Source: Acanthaster planci (lineage: Eukaryota > Echinodermata > Asteroidea > Valvatida > Acanthasteridae). From it: a stretch of DNA of 64,000 nucleotides. Within the stretch, counting starts at the first letter, position 1. Every line of letters starts with the position of its first letter. The notes under the pieces are model-generated. The model did not search any database. It had not been told where the DNA came from and worked only from the letters and a program-made list of their open reading frames with translations. Below, piece by piece: positions 12,539 through 24,060 of this stretch. The stretch lies in contig NW_019091418.1 in the NCBI RefSeq assembly GCF_001949145.1, positions 2,106,902-2,170,901 of the forward strand, in the 5' to 3' direction. The translations under genes and the position numbers were made by a program.

Positions 12539-14290
12539 ATGGTGTACTATTTACGACAAAAATTTCTCGCTCTCTTTAGCCTCCATCCAGGCGACGCAAC
12601 TACACGATGCGACGGCACGACGGCTTCCTTTCGTCGTGCTGTCGGGTCGCACCGTCGCCTTCTTGCCATTACGTTTGTGCACACACGACGCGTCGCGTCG
12701 TGCGTCGCGTCGTGCCGTCGCCCGTCGTATCGTGCTGCCTTAGGTCCTTTCCATGTTGCATTTTTTGTCACCTAAACGTCGCCCCTTCCGTCGCCCGTCG
12801 AGTCGTACCGTCGTGCGTCGCGTCGTACGTCGTGGCGTGCATCGCGTCGCCTATTGCGTCTCCTGAAGCACGACGCGACGCACGACGCGACGCGATTTTT
12901 TTACTGCAAGCCTTTCCACTGCAAACTCTACAGCTACTTGCCAAGTCAAGACAAGCCAAGTCGTCCCCAACTTCAGCAATAGATCGTCTTCAAGCTAGGC
13001 CCTTTATTTATTTTCATTGCTAATTCATATTGTTTTCTGTTAAATAGAATCCCTGTTGTTTTTTTGTCATTATAAAAATGCTTTCTCTAACGTGAGGGTA
13101 TTTGTATTTTCGTAAATCGTGCGAAAACTGTTCACTATATTAGCCGGAAACGAATTAATTTTCACTTGTTAGCTGATAATAAAAGGCGTAGACTAGTAAA
13201 CAAATAAATAATTTAAGCAGATGTCATGATTCTCATATTATTTCGGCTACAATATTTCTAAATCTATTCTAAGATAGAATACACCAATCATTATAACGTG
13301 CTTCCTAATGTAAGATGCGGATCAGATGAGAAATTATACATGTGTGTGGCCAAACAGAGTTAAAAAAAAGACACGGCTACAATGATAAAAGCGTCTGTAT
13401 AATGTTTTATTCAGAAACATGGACTAATATCATTGAAAGTGTGGTGCTGATGAAGGTAACGAGGAAGACTGACCTGAAAGAAGACTAAGACGGAATATTC
13501 TGAGGGTTTTATAGAGCAGGCTCGGTTGTAACCTCCTAAACCCGTGGTCAAACTTGCGGTCATACAATTGTAGACAAATTGTCTGGGGATTTGGGAGTAC
13601 TACTTAGAAATTACTGGGATGGACCACGGAGAAATACCGGTATCTATAAGATTTAAAATCTACCACAAATGGGAACTGCGTCGACGGTATTAAAAAGAAA
13701 TCATTGGCTGGGTTTAAAGAGTGACGAATTCTGGGCTTCCACTTATTATGAGAGAGCAGTTCCTACATATGCCGATTTTCTTTTGCTCTTTTTTCTTTTT
13801 CATGACAGAAATTAATCCTAATCGAGGAATGGATGAGATAAAAACAAGAACAAATCAACACTAAAGAGTAAACTGCAAAGTGAAAGAAAATGAAAGAAAA
13901 CAGTTAAAGCGCCCTCAATAAACACCATGAAGCAAAGGGCGACAGAACACGACGCGTCGCGTCGTGTGTCGTGTCGTGCGTCGCGTCGTGCTTCAGGCGA
14001 CGTAATAGGCGACGCGATGCACGACACGACGTACGACGCGACGCACGACGAAATGGGCGACGTTTAGGCGGGAAAAAAATGAAACATGGAAAATACCTGA
14101 GACAGCACGAAGCGACGGGCGACGACACGACGTGCGACGCGTCGTGTGTGTACAAACGTAATGGCAAGAAGGCGACGGTTCGACCCGACGGCACGACGCA
14201 AGGGAGCCGTCGTGCCGTCGCGTCGTCTGGTTGCGTCGCCTGGAGGAGGCAAGAGAGAGAGAGAAATGTTTGTCGTAAATAGTACACCAT
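12539..14290. mobile_element. 1.75-kb foldback/long-TIR element with CpG-dense arms
   Basis: Left arm 12539-12894 and right arm about 13951-14290 are inverted copies over roughly 340-356 bp, starting ATGGTGTACTATTTACGAC and ending in its complement. The arms are built largely of GTCGTGC/CGTCGCG words in which nearly every CG is preserved, unlike the AT-rich surroundings. Each arm's inner end is also self-complementary. The roughly 1.05-kb core (12895-13950) is A/T-rich and shows no transposase motif. Flanking 7/8-matching 8-bp repeats support a transposition event. Long arms with an 8-bp duplication fit a non-autonomous MULE- or hAT-like or foldback element, but the superfamily is not settled. 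Confidence 0.8.
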
Positions 14291-14298
14291 ACTGATGT
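14291..14298. repeat. Target-site duplication, right copy
   Basis: ACTGATGT directly follows the right arm and pairs with 12531-12538. Confidence 0.6.
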
Positions 14299-14585
14299 GA
14301 TGCTTATCTCAGATAATATGTTCGCCTCTCCCATGTAATTTGTGCACATGCGCGTTTTGGCAGCATATTCAAGGCCTGGGCGACCTCGTCCCCATGGTAT
14401 CGAGCAGTGCGCTCCTATTGCTATCTGCGCTTTGGATCATCTGTGTTTTGGATCATCTGCATCTCCAAGATTTTGAAAACTGATGTAAATGAGTAATAGT
14501 CAGCACAGGCCGTCTAGGTTAACTCCCAAGTGAGGCAAATTAATGTAAACAACCGATGATGTATACCATATGGATTGCGAATGGA

Positions 14586-14841
14586 CCTGTATGGGACGTG
14601 GTAGGTGCTATCTTTACATAGGCTAATTACTAAATAGAATAGAGTGCTAATATTCCCCCAGGAACACGATTGTTCTTTGCAGTTTTTGCCCAAGGTCAGG
14701 GTAAGAAGACTTGATGGTCATATTTTAACAACTTTAAACATGTATTTAACACCGCTTGCCCTTTTTTCACATATGCAATTTTGAGACACAGGCCTATTAA
14801 TTAGCCTATTCAAAGATAGCACCTACCACGTCCCATACAGG
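14586..14841. mobile_element. 256-bp foldback MITE with 44-bp arms
   Basis: Left arm 14586-14629 and right arm 14798-14841 are inverted copies, beginning CCTGTATGGGACGTGGTAGG and ending with a TAGGCTAATTA word, with about two mismatches near the middle. The 168-base interior has no coding capacity. No clear target duplication was found. Confidence 0.7.
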
Positions 14842-15556
14842 CCTATGGGATATGTTGCTTTCAAATTCAGTCCTTGGTACACTATAGGTCACCTTATGTT
14901 TCATTCACTCGATGTTCATTTTTAATTATATGGCCATTTGAAAGGGTATTTTTCCCCCGGGTGCTTCCATGTTCTTATGCTGATGCGAATTCCCGTATTC
15001 ACAAGCAAAACTGTAATGTCATTCTGGGCAGTATCTCCAATGTTGCAGCTACTTCAGCACAAACGTTGTTAGCATTTTGCATAATTTCCCGTCGAAATGT
15101 TTTCCATGAACTACTTTCTTGGTCCACAATTTGAGCCGAAAATTCCATAAACAGAAAGTGTCTTCTCCGAATAACACCACAGCGCAGTGTCCATGGTTGT
15201 CCGGCAATTCTAAATGTTTAATTGAAGTGCACCTTCCAATAAATTAACCTGAATAGAAAGTCACATGGTTTCCATATTAAAGAGTGGAAACTGGTTGCAC
15301 GAAATGTTTATCTCCAAAAATTATCGCACGGAGCCTTTATAAAGGAATGTTTTGTGAAACTGCGTTGTAAACACCTCTTGTTGATTCTCTTTGCCCGATT
15401 GCTTTGGGTTCACTTTATGGGTTAAAAAACAAAGATTGCTCACTTTTGCGCAAATAGTCGTAGTAATTCCAAAACCCATTCTTCTCGTCTAAGTATTCAT
15501 AATGAGCAAAACCACCTGACTTTACTCCACACAGGATATTGCTTGCATTTATGCAT

Positions 15557-16701
15557 GTTACTCCGAAGACTCCAGTTTTGGAGTTGAACCTGTGAGGAAG
15601 CTGAACGTTGGCGTAGTGGTTCTTTCCTCGCCTTCCACCTCTGTGGCCTGGGTTCTTCTGGGTTCTTCCCACCTCTAAAACTGTAACTGCTTCTCACTGT
15701 CTCCTCTCTACAGGTTTTTTAGGCTTGTGAGCTACAGTGCCTAGGGCGCTTTTGAGGAATCCTTGGTGTCATTACCAGAAAAATATATAATAATAATAAT
15801 AATAATAATAAAATAATAAGACACAATGTGGGTGTACAAATGGCACCCGAGAGATATTTCAAAACACCAGTGTTAATGCTTCAGTAGATCCATTCAGACG
15901 GGGACCCTTGTCCAATTGCAGTTTGTACGACATCAAGAAGAGACCTGGTGTGGTCATGTTGACCACAGCAAACCTCGCCTATGTAGATGTGGTGCTGAAC
16001 ATGCTAGAGAGCGTCAAAAGGGTGGGCATTTGTATAAACACAACAGTTATAGCAGAGGATCCGAAGGCTTTCAACCTCTTAAGTACATATGCCAAGGGGG
16101 ATCCAGCAGTTCTTGTCCAAAAGACCGACTCAGGAGAAATGGACGTCATTGAACACTCGCGTGGCCATCGCAGCCAATACTACGGAATTATGAACAAACG
16201 CGTGGCGTACTTTGTGTGTCTTCTAGAGAGGGGTTTTGAGGTTCGATTTACCGACTCTGACACGTTTTGGTTTAGGGATCCCTTTCCACATTTCCAGGGA
16301 GATTTCGACATTTGTCTCAGAGGCCACACTCCTACAAGAATAGTAAAGAAAACTAATTTCTGCACTGGTTTCATATACCTGAAACCAACAAAAGTGACAA
16401 TCCAATTTGTGAAGGCTTGGATCGAAATTTTGGATAACAATAAGAAAAGAGGATCATACCCAGCTGATCATACAGTAATGAATGGACTATTGAAGGGTGA
16501 TAAACCCATGCACAAGAATATCAAATTGTTAGATGCTGACCTGTTTGCATGGGGCCCGACTTTTTTCAACCCAAATTGGTAGAAGCAGAACCACTTGACT
16601 GTTGTCATGCACGCCGCTAGTATGCGGCCATCCTGCAAAGCGGCAAAAGTTCCAGAAAGTTGGATGTGGCTTGTGAATGTCACAATCCCGCCTAGCTGTT
16701 C
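15557..16701 (+). pseudogene. Nucleotide-sugar transferase copy A, dead paralogue
   Basis: This is a third copy of the transferase exon 2 seen intact at 26235-27190 and 41880-42823. The DxD segment FTDSDTFWFRDPF and most of the catalytic region survive in the frame ending at 16582, but the copy is broken in several ways. The intron acceptor has GCAT where the paralogues have GCAG (15553-15556). A SINE-like insert occupies about 15605-15815. A TAG at 16580-16582 replaces a conserved CAG glutamine codon. A short deletion near 16620 shifts the C-terminal frame. No anchor exon like those at 24061 and 40295 was found upstream. It should make no functional enzyme. Confidence 0.9.
15605..15815 (+). 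mobile_element. tRNA-derived SINE inserted in transferase copy A
   Basis: Compared with copies B and C, which run straight from the GTGAGGAAGCTGA word to the ATAAGACACAATG word, copy A holds about 210 extra bases here. The insert starts GTTGGCGTAGTGG (A-box-like) with GGCCTGGGTTC (B-box-like) about 40 bases on. It has a body containing GGGCGCTTTTGAGGAATCC and ends in a TAA/ATA microsatellite at about 15785-15813. This is the plan of a tRNA-headed SINE. The target duplication is not clear. Confidence 0.7.
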
Positions 16702-18665
16702 CTTATAAAAATGAAAACGGTATTTAGCTTGGCTCAGTTTGTTTGGTTTGGTGTTGTTTTGTTATTTTTAAGCTCTTGCTAACATTACATGAACGCATGA
16801 AGTGAAAATTTTAATGAAGTTGTATTCGATACAATGTAATTGTAATTTTCTTATCACCACCTCTTTAGAATTAAAACCAAACCCAAGATATTTCCTTTCT
16901 CAGTCAACACACATAATTACCTCGTTGTCTTAACATACGTCACTGAATCCCGGAACGTTCCCTTGTAACTGATTTCTGGAACGTTTCTTTGTGACATCGC
17001 CAATTGCTTAAGATCAAATTCCTGTCGATAGAAAGGTAACATTCGTCCAGGATACCCTTAAAGTACACCAGTGAGTTCGACAATTTGAAGTTGATAAACA
17101 GACGTTTGGATACATGACAACGATAGTATATTATTCCTGTCAATAGAACTAAGCTTCAGATTCGTCTATACACAACTATCTAGGGATACGCCACGTACTT
17201 CCCTACGAGAAAATGGGTCTTGAGAGGAAACTATGGTCATCATGTCGCGTAGAAGCTCCCCCTGTTGAAATGTCGGACAAAACTAAATCCTCCATAGCTA
17301 CGATTATAGCCTTTATTCGAGTCAGATCTCCCAGCTTGTTGTATTAAAAACGACGTCCAGTATACTTTTAAAGTATCCGAGGATTTGAAGGATTTGAAGT
17401 TGGTAAATAACTGTTTAAATACATAAAACACTGATATGGATAGTACTAGGATATATCTCGTATTTTGCAATTTTACAGCCATAAATTCCTCGTTGCAATA
17501 TAAATGGAAAATAAATGTTTGCTTCTGGGCTCATTTAGACCCCCTTGTCCTTTTCTGGGTTGGGGAAGGGTTGTGGCTGGAGCCAGAATGGTGTACCTCC
17601 CCCCGCTACACCATTGTGCGCAATGAAAAGATACTGTATAAAACTCTTGATATGTTATATACATCCAAGTCAACCAACAGTTCATCCATCCCAATTAGTC
17701 ATTCGTTTGACAATGACATTTGAAATTTATGAATTCAATCTGAACGGTACTGACAAACGACAATAGATATCACGGGAGATAACAACTGCATTGAAAAGGA
17801 TTGAATAATCCATTTCACGTTTTGTGTCAGCTATAGTCTGTTTGAAAAAAGCACACCGTATGAACTACAGAATTTCCGTTCATTACATATATTCTAGCCT
17901 GAATATTTCATGTTGGAATGTCACACAGTTCACTTAAACGGGAAATCTATGGCTTTGCTGAGGGACAATAGGATCATGCGACATTGCTCAATCACAAGTT
18001 CAGATATTTCTAAGCTTGTATATGATGAAAAGATTTGTTCAAGAGATGCGGGGAGGGGTGCAGGGTTTATCCAGGCGATGTGTCAGACATAAAAGTGAAG
18101 GTTTTTCATCCACCCAGTCACCGTTAAAGTAATGATTTCATGAGGGAAAAGATGGAATGTTTCATCAACGAGACAGGGTCAAATGAAATCTGACTCCTCT
18201 AGCGTGAGATTATTCGAACCATTGTACTTCATATTGGTTGATAATTTCAAAGACATTGAAATTTTAAATATGTTTCCATTCCAGTTAGTTTCTGTTGTAT
18301 CTGCTTTGCTCTTCGTAATTCCCCGGTTTTTCCCTTCTAACTGCAATTCCAACTAGTATAAAATACATAATGTGTGGTAGTGATAGATAGCTCTCTGGAT
18401 AATAGTAATTCACTGCTTAAATTTAATTCATTCTTTTTCTGAAATGATGAACTTTATTTGGTTAATGTGTATGTATCTCCTGGTGACATGGCCAAGTACA
18501 ACCTTAGGCTTTCTTCAAGCCACCACCAGGCATCCTCTTTTATTGTATCGATTGTAGTGTAGTAAAAAACCCCATCTTATAGTTAGAATGATATTTGAAA
18601 ATAAATCAAATCAGATCAAATATGCAAGAGGATTTTTGCCAAGGAAAGAAAACATACCAGAGTTT
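16702..18665. repeat. 3' flank of copy A, including a diverged duplicated segment
   Basis: From about 16800 to 16990 the sequence resembles the 3' flanks of copies B and C. A segment at about 17010-17130 recurs in diverged form at about 17300-17440 and again near 37310-37440 (shared AGTATACTTTTAAAGT-, TTTGAAGTTG- and TACAT-like words). No coding exon was recognised. The rest to 18665 is A/T-rich spacer. Confidence 0.5.
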
Positions 18666-19079
18666 CAGAGTTGTAGCTCAAGTCAAGTCGATTCATTTTA
18701 ACATTGTGACTCGAGTTGAGTCACTATGTCAAGAATTCGAGTCGACTTGAGTCACTTTGTGTAGTTAAGTCGAGTCGAGTCAAATACAAAGTTTGAGTCA
18801 ATTTTAGTCACAAGTTTTTGAACAAAACAACATAAAAACAGAACTAGTAGGTCATATTTTGGTATTTTTATTTTCATTCAGACATACTGACATAACTTTT
18901 GCTTTTAATTTTTCTGAGACTCGAGTTTTATAAGCTTGTACTCGAATTAAGTCTCCATGAAAGATTCGAGTCGAGTCATTAAGTCGCAGAGCATCGAGTC
19001 GATTCATTTACCCGTTGGGACTGGGATTGGACTCGAGTCAAGTCATTGACTTAAGTCATTACAACTCTGTTAAGTTTAA
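18666..19079. mobile_element. 414-bp hAT-like MITE
   Basis: The element starts CAGAGTTGTA (18666-18675) and ends in its exact reverse complement TACAACTCTG (19070-19079). Just inside both ends are dense GACTCGAGT/GACTTGAGTC words in both orientations, the subterminal-repeat arrangement typical of non-autonomous hAT elements. The 8-base flanks match at only five positions, so the target duplication is uncertain. It has no coding capacity. Confidence 0.7.
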
Positions 19080-21016
19080 ACCAAGAACCTGGGGGGGGGG
19101 TCTGCCAACCTTTGATAACTTTTCATTTGAAATTCTCCGAATAATTACAGACCAATATCAACGTCATATGTTTATATAGACAAAAATGGCTGTGCACCTG
19201 TACACGCATTTACAAGAAAGCAAAATTTACTGATTGCCTTCATTTCAGATAAACATGTATGACACACGTTTATGATTGTTCTTATGTCGAAAATTATGGT
19301 GATTACCATTCAGAGCGAAAGAATTGGGGCCACTTTGATGGAGGTTAGGACGACAGATTTGAAACAGGGGGCAATAGAAATGTCGCCCTTTTCAAAATGT
19401 CGCCCCATGGGATTTTGCTTACTAAGGGAAAGAAAGCGGTGCTATATGCGTTATTCCAGCTTAATGTTCCAGCGTCGCCCTATTCAATCATTCAGGGTGA
19501 TTAGAAATACTAGAAATATGATGATTCGGATTCTTCTACCTCTTCTGTTTCTTCTTAGCAGGTTCATTGATCGAATGTATTGCAGCCTAGCGATTGAATT
19601 CCACCTTGGTTACGGTGGATTCGTGATTAGATATAAGTTAATTAAAAACACATGAACATATGAATAAAGACAAACGCTAAACGTAAATGAAAACGGCACT
19701 ATTTACACCAAAGTCGTTTAAATACATGTACAATTCTATAACCAAAGAAAACCGTAGAGTTGCAGCTATGTACAAAGTAATTGGATCAGTTATTTGAGAG
19801 TTGATAAATTTGGGGATGGAACTAATTTTGAAAAGATTACGCTTTGGTAGAGATGTTGTGATTTCGCAGGTTTTTACTAAAATGGCTTTTAATTTTGGAA
19901 GGGAATAATAACTTAGTGTGAGGGTAACACTGAATGTTTTTCGGGTGAATGTTTGCCCTCATAGCAATCATGTTTCGAGATAAAGACTTCTGAGAGCATC
20001 ATTATAGCGAGCGTATTCCCTTCCTAAATTGATTTTACAAACCCTCTTTGCACTTCAGTCACATAACATTGGCATATTCCATGTACCGCTATAATGTAGG
20101 CGCTAAAATGAACTTACAGTTACTTACTACTGAATCAATCTTTTCGAAGTACTGAGCATAAAAGCCTTTGATATGCCTGAGTCAGCATGTTGTTCACTTA
20201 AACGTTCCGCTTCAGATTGTTCTGTATCCACAGTCCATGTACTTTAGCCTCAGAAAATGCTCAACACTTCGCTCTGCTCCCCCTGGTCCGCCTTGTTAAC
20301 TTACTGTCATGGCTTCTAGATTCAGTGAAACACCTACCTCCGCACTTGAATGGACTGACACTTATGCTTTAACCGATTATCACATCTATCATTTAAGTCC
20401 CCCTACATGCGCTCATGTCGGACGATCAGTTGTGGAATCGCTAGAAATGTCAAACCATTTTCATACTTCCAGTAATTTGAGTGACAGCCCAGAGAAACGT
20501 AAAGAATCATAATTTGAGACCCAGCGGACCCAGATTTTGTCTTGTCGAATCCCCCTTTGAGATGAACATATCAGGGGCAACATTGTTGATATGGTTGGTT
20601 TATTTAATTTAAATAAAAAGCAGCCCAAAGGCTGAAGGCATTCGAATTTACGAATTTAGGTAGCGTTGAATAAAAGCATTTAACATTAAATTGATACATT
20701 AATATCATACTTTAAAGGACCCATGAAATGTGTTTTTTATTAGTTTGAATGGAACATAATATGTTTAAGACAGATTTTCCGTCAGTAAAAGTTTTTGCCT
20801 TAATTATTAAGTATGAGAATAAAAATTATAAGGAGTTTTGCGAAACGGTCCCGCCACAAGGGAATCGTTTCATTACCAAAGAAAATTTGCATAATTGTGA
20901 CGCACGTTTGAGAACCCACTTCGGCCAGCGGCACTGTGTGCATGTATACCAGTGCAGTTAACCGTGATTTGGAGATCACCAAAAGTTTGCTACAATACTA
21001 GTCAAATTTGTGGAGC
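19080..21016. other. Intergenic DNA, no gene seen
   Basis: Contains a 127-codon open frame at 19272-19655 without a recognisable motif or codon signature, regarded as chance. No RNA genes were seen. Confidence 0.5.
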
Positions 21017-21142
21017 ATGCCAACCAAGTGCATTGATGCAGGTTGTGGCAACACAAGATGGCACAAGTATCCACAATTTTTGGGAAAGACGGGAAATATC
21101 GGAAAATTTGGATGGCGAAAGTCTGTTAGGGTGACACCATGA
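21017..21142 (+). pseudogene. Possible THAP-like zinc-finger fragment
   Basis: A 41-residue frame starting at an ATG begins MPTKCIDAGCGNTRWHKYP and ends with a GWRKSV stretch. The C-x4-C near the start, HKYP and a later tryptophan resemble the first half of a THAP zinc finger, a domain shared by host factors and P-element transposases. The second C-x2-H pair is missing before the stop. Short and weak; could be chance. Confidence 0.2.
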
Positions 21143-24060
21143 AGGAACTCTGCGGTTCAGACGGACGAAATAGTACCCGACTATTTGTGGGTTCCATTCC
21201 TCTATCGAGCAGACAATACAATGCATAAGTTTTATCCTGTGTATGGGTTAAATCGAAGGCATGCTATGGACACCATTCTTGCCCCGTATCCAGCAGCAGA
21301 CAGCAAGGATATTAGAAACTTTCCCCTCGATAACAAGTTTCGATTTTCCTAATGCGCAAATATTGTTATCATTACACTGCTGATAGAAGAAAGTGACACA
21401 AGATTGTTTACAAAAACCTTTCTTTCAATTTATATTCAGTAAGAACATCTTGCCTAATGTGGCGTTTTCACTATCTTAAAAATCAACCATTTGGCACAAA
21501 TCATTGCCTCTAATTATTGGGTACACATTCATACGGTTAAAGTCTCTCATAATGGAAAAATGGCTGAGGATGTTGAGACAGAAAATACCATTTGTAACAA
21601 ATGCATTCCTTTCTTTTCTCCTAAAACTGTTTAAGATATGAACATGTCACTTAAAACGTATATTGACCCTAATCCAAGCGGTGCATATGACTCTGGCGTC
21701 AACATAATGTCACTTGGTGTCAACATTTTTTTTTGGCGGCGAGGGACAGAACTAATTAAGGTTTTTTTTTCTTGTCGTGAAAGTAACGTAAAATCAACTG
21801 AACCTTGCTTTCGTCGAAACCGGAAATGCTTGATAATTCAAAATTGGTAATAGATACGAACTTGGTTTTAGCAGTGTTGACCGCTTTTGTTTTCCTTCTG
21901 AAATAAAGATATTCACAACTTAAATGGTAATTTCGAGCCACTCATTCGTTTGTTACTCAACAAGAATATCTTTTTTCAGTATTTTTTGCCCTAACATTTT
22001 GTGAATCGATCAACCTTTCTAGGTAGGCCTACCCGGCCGTTGTGTGGGACAAAAACAAGCTTCGGCCGTCAGTTTCCACATTGATTATGTAGGTATTAAA
22101 CTCCATCAAAACAGAGTGTCTCATGATAACATCAGTGCATTTATGTCGAATAATTACAAATTTCGAAATCATTTTGTTTACTAACATTCATCTGGCATGT
22201 TTCATTTTAACATGATCATTTATCATTTTGCATCAACATTACCAAGTATATGTTTCGACTCATATGAAAATTACTGCTATGAGCTGTCGGAATACATCGC
22301 TCATTCCATGTTATATTTCTTGGTTCTTACTATTCCACTATTGCTGTCGTTTTCATAATTGGTTTCCTTTTCCAAACTAGTCTCATGCTTTAAGTCAGCC
22401 AAAACAATCTGCATAGTCAGCCCAATGCAAACCGTGAATTTCTAAACATTTTAATTTTTTCTTTCATGACTTCAAATTCTCAAGAACTTCCGTAAGTGCA
22501 AGTGTGTCAATTACTGCATTCAGTGGACATCGCCGCTGTATGGTCACTTAAAAATTTGAGATTTTTGCACCTTCTGGTCCTAAGAAGAAAAACCTGAAAA
22601 AACTCTGAAGCAATATGTAGCCTAGATTTATTTCTGACAATATAAAAGTCTAATTTGCTGATGTGGTCCTATTAAGTGTTCAGTAGGCTCTATAATAATT
22701 GTATATAGGTCGCTTTCCGTTAAAATTATTTTATACTGACTCTAGTTTACAACTACCAAAGCCTATAGTGGTCACGTAACTTTTATAATAACAATTTTTT
22801 TTAAAGTGGCACCTCGTCACATCCGTGATGCGTTGATGTATATGCTTGTGTGAAATGAGCCAACTGATTTATTTTTTTACACGATGTAAAGGAAGAAGAT
22901 GATAAAAGAAATGAAATAACACTTGGACAGTTTACTAAATAGGACATACGGATGTTGAATATGTGTGACTTAATACCGAAACATTGAAAACAGGTGTTGG
23001 TGCATAGTTCATCGTCAGAATGAATTAAATTAAGCATTGATTTTTCAGATCTGCCAGCTGCAAGCCTCCACTAAATTCACAGCTTGTTGGTGTGTGATGC
23101 CTACTACGGTTAGCCTATTTAACCACTTTCCACTACCATTCCTGACTGTTCGCACTTGGCAGACAGCTTAATTGGTACCAGACATCCGACCCATATTTGA
23201 AGCTGGCAGTTAGTAAGGGCTGTATTCCAGACATTAATTAGGTGTGCTGTGACTTGAACCCTCACTGCCAAATGGTTGGAATTACCGGCGGAACCATCTA
23301 GGCTATATTGGGATTAGGACCATAACCAAGATAAAGGGACTTACTTTACGAATCGGGAAACTAGCGTCTTGAACCTGCGCACAAAGGAACTGGCGTTGTA
23401 AGCATGTGAAGTATTATCTCCCTAAAAGTTGAAGGTTGTTCCCTTTGGAGGAAGTTACTTCAAAAATGAATGTCAGAAAGATGAGAATTCTAAACATGTC
23501 TTGGGAAACAGAGTGGAACTAGCAAGCATTTGTTGTAAGAACATCCGGCAAGCTATCAAAAAATGATCAAATGATCTCATTGCTTTCTATGTAAATAGAA
23601 AATCTCGTCCACAGTTAGCATATAGACTTTTTTGATAGTGGGACCAGTGACGAATTGTAGGAGCTGTAGTTTCCTGGTGAAGATCGACTGAGGGTTTCAT
23701 GCAGAACATCCCAAAGTCCCAACATATAAAGGAGCCCTGTCTACGTCTGGGCTCCAGACTTCAAATCCAATCTTTACTGGGGATGCATCTCACTGACAAC
23801 TTCATTGTTGAAGTAAATTTTTCTACACAAGTGGACAGTGTTTCTAAGGCGGAGAAGCACTCCACAGGACAGAGTCTCCATTCGCATCGGCTAAACAGAC
23901 AAATGTGAGAATTACCTTGCGCTTACTGGTCTATTTACTCTTTCATAATCTTTCATGATATAGGTCATGGATCTGCCAATATTGTTTTTAATATATCTGA
24001 CATATTAGGTCGAAGCGGTTATTTCTGCTCTGGACTGATTCTTACACCGACTTACAAAAG
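21143..24060. repeat. 5' flank of transferase copy B, part of a duplicated block
   Basis: From about 21960 onward the sequence can be followed, with many differences, in the region before copy C (from about 39060 to 40290). Shared words include TATTAGGTCGAA close to the anchor exon, GCACCTTCTGGTCCT further out and ATGTCGAATAAT further still. No separate gene was found. Confidence 0.6.

Noticed and set aside
12498-13023. Overlapping 75-138-codon frames rich in Arg, Ala and Ser
   Set aside because: They come from the CG-rich arm of the foldback element, read on both strands and in several frames, with no protein motif.
19272-19655. 127-codon frame
   Set aside because: No motif, splice context or repeat relation; likely chance.
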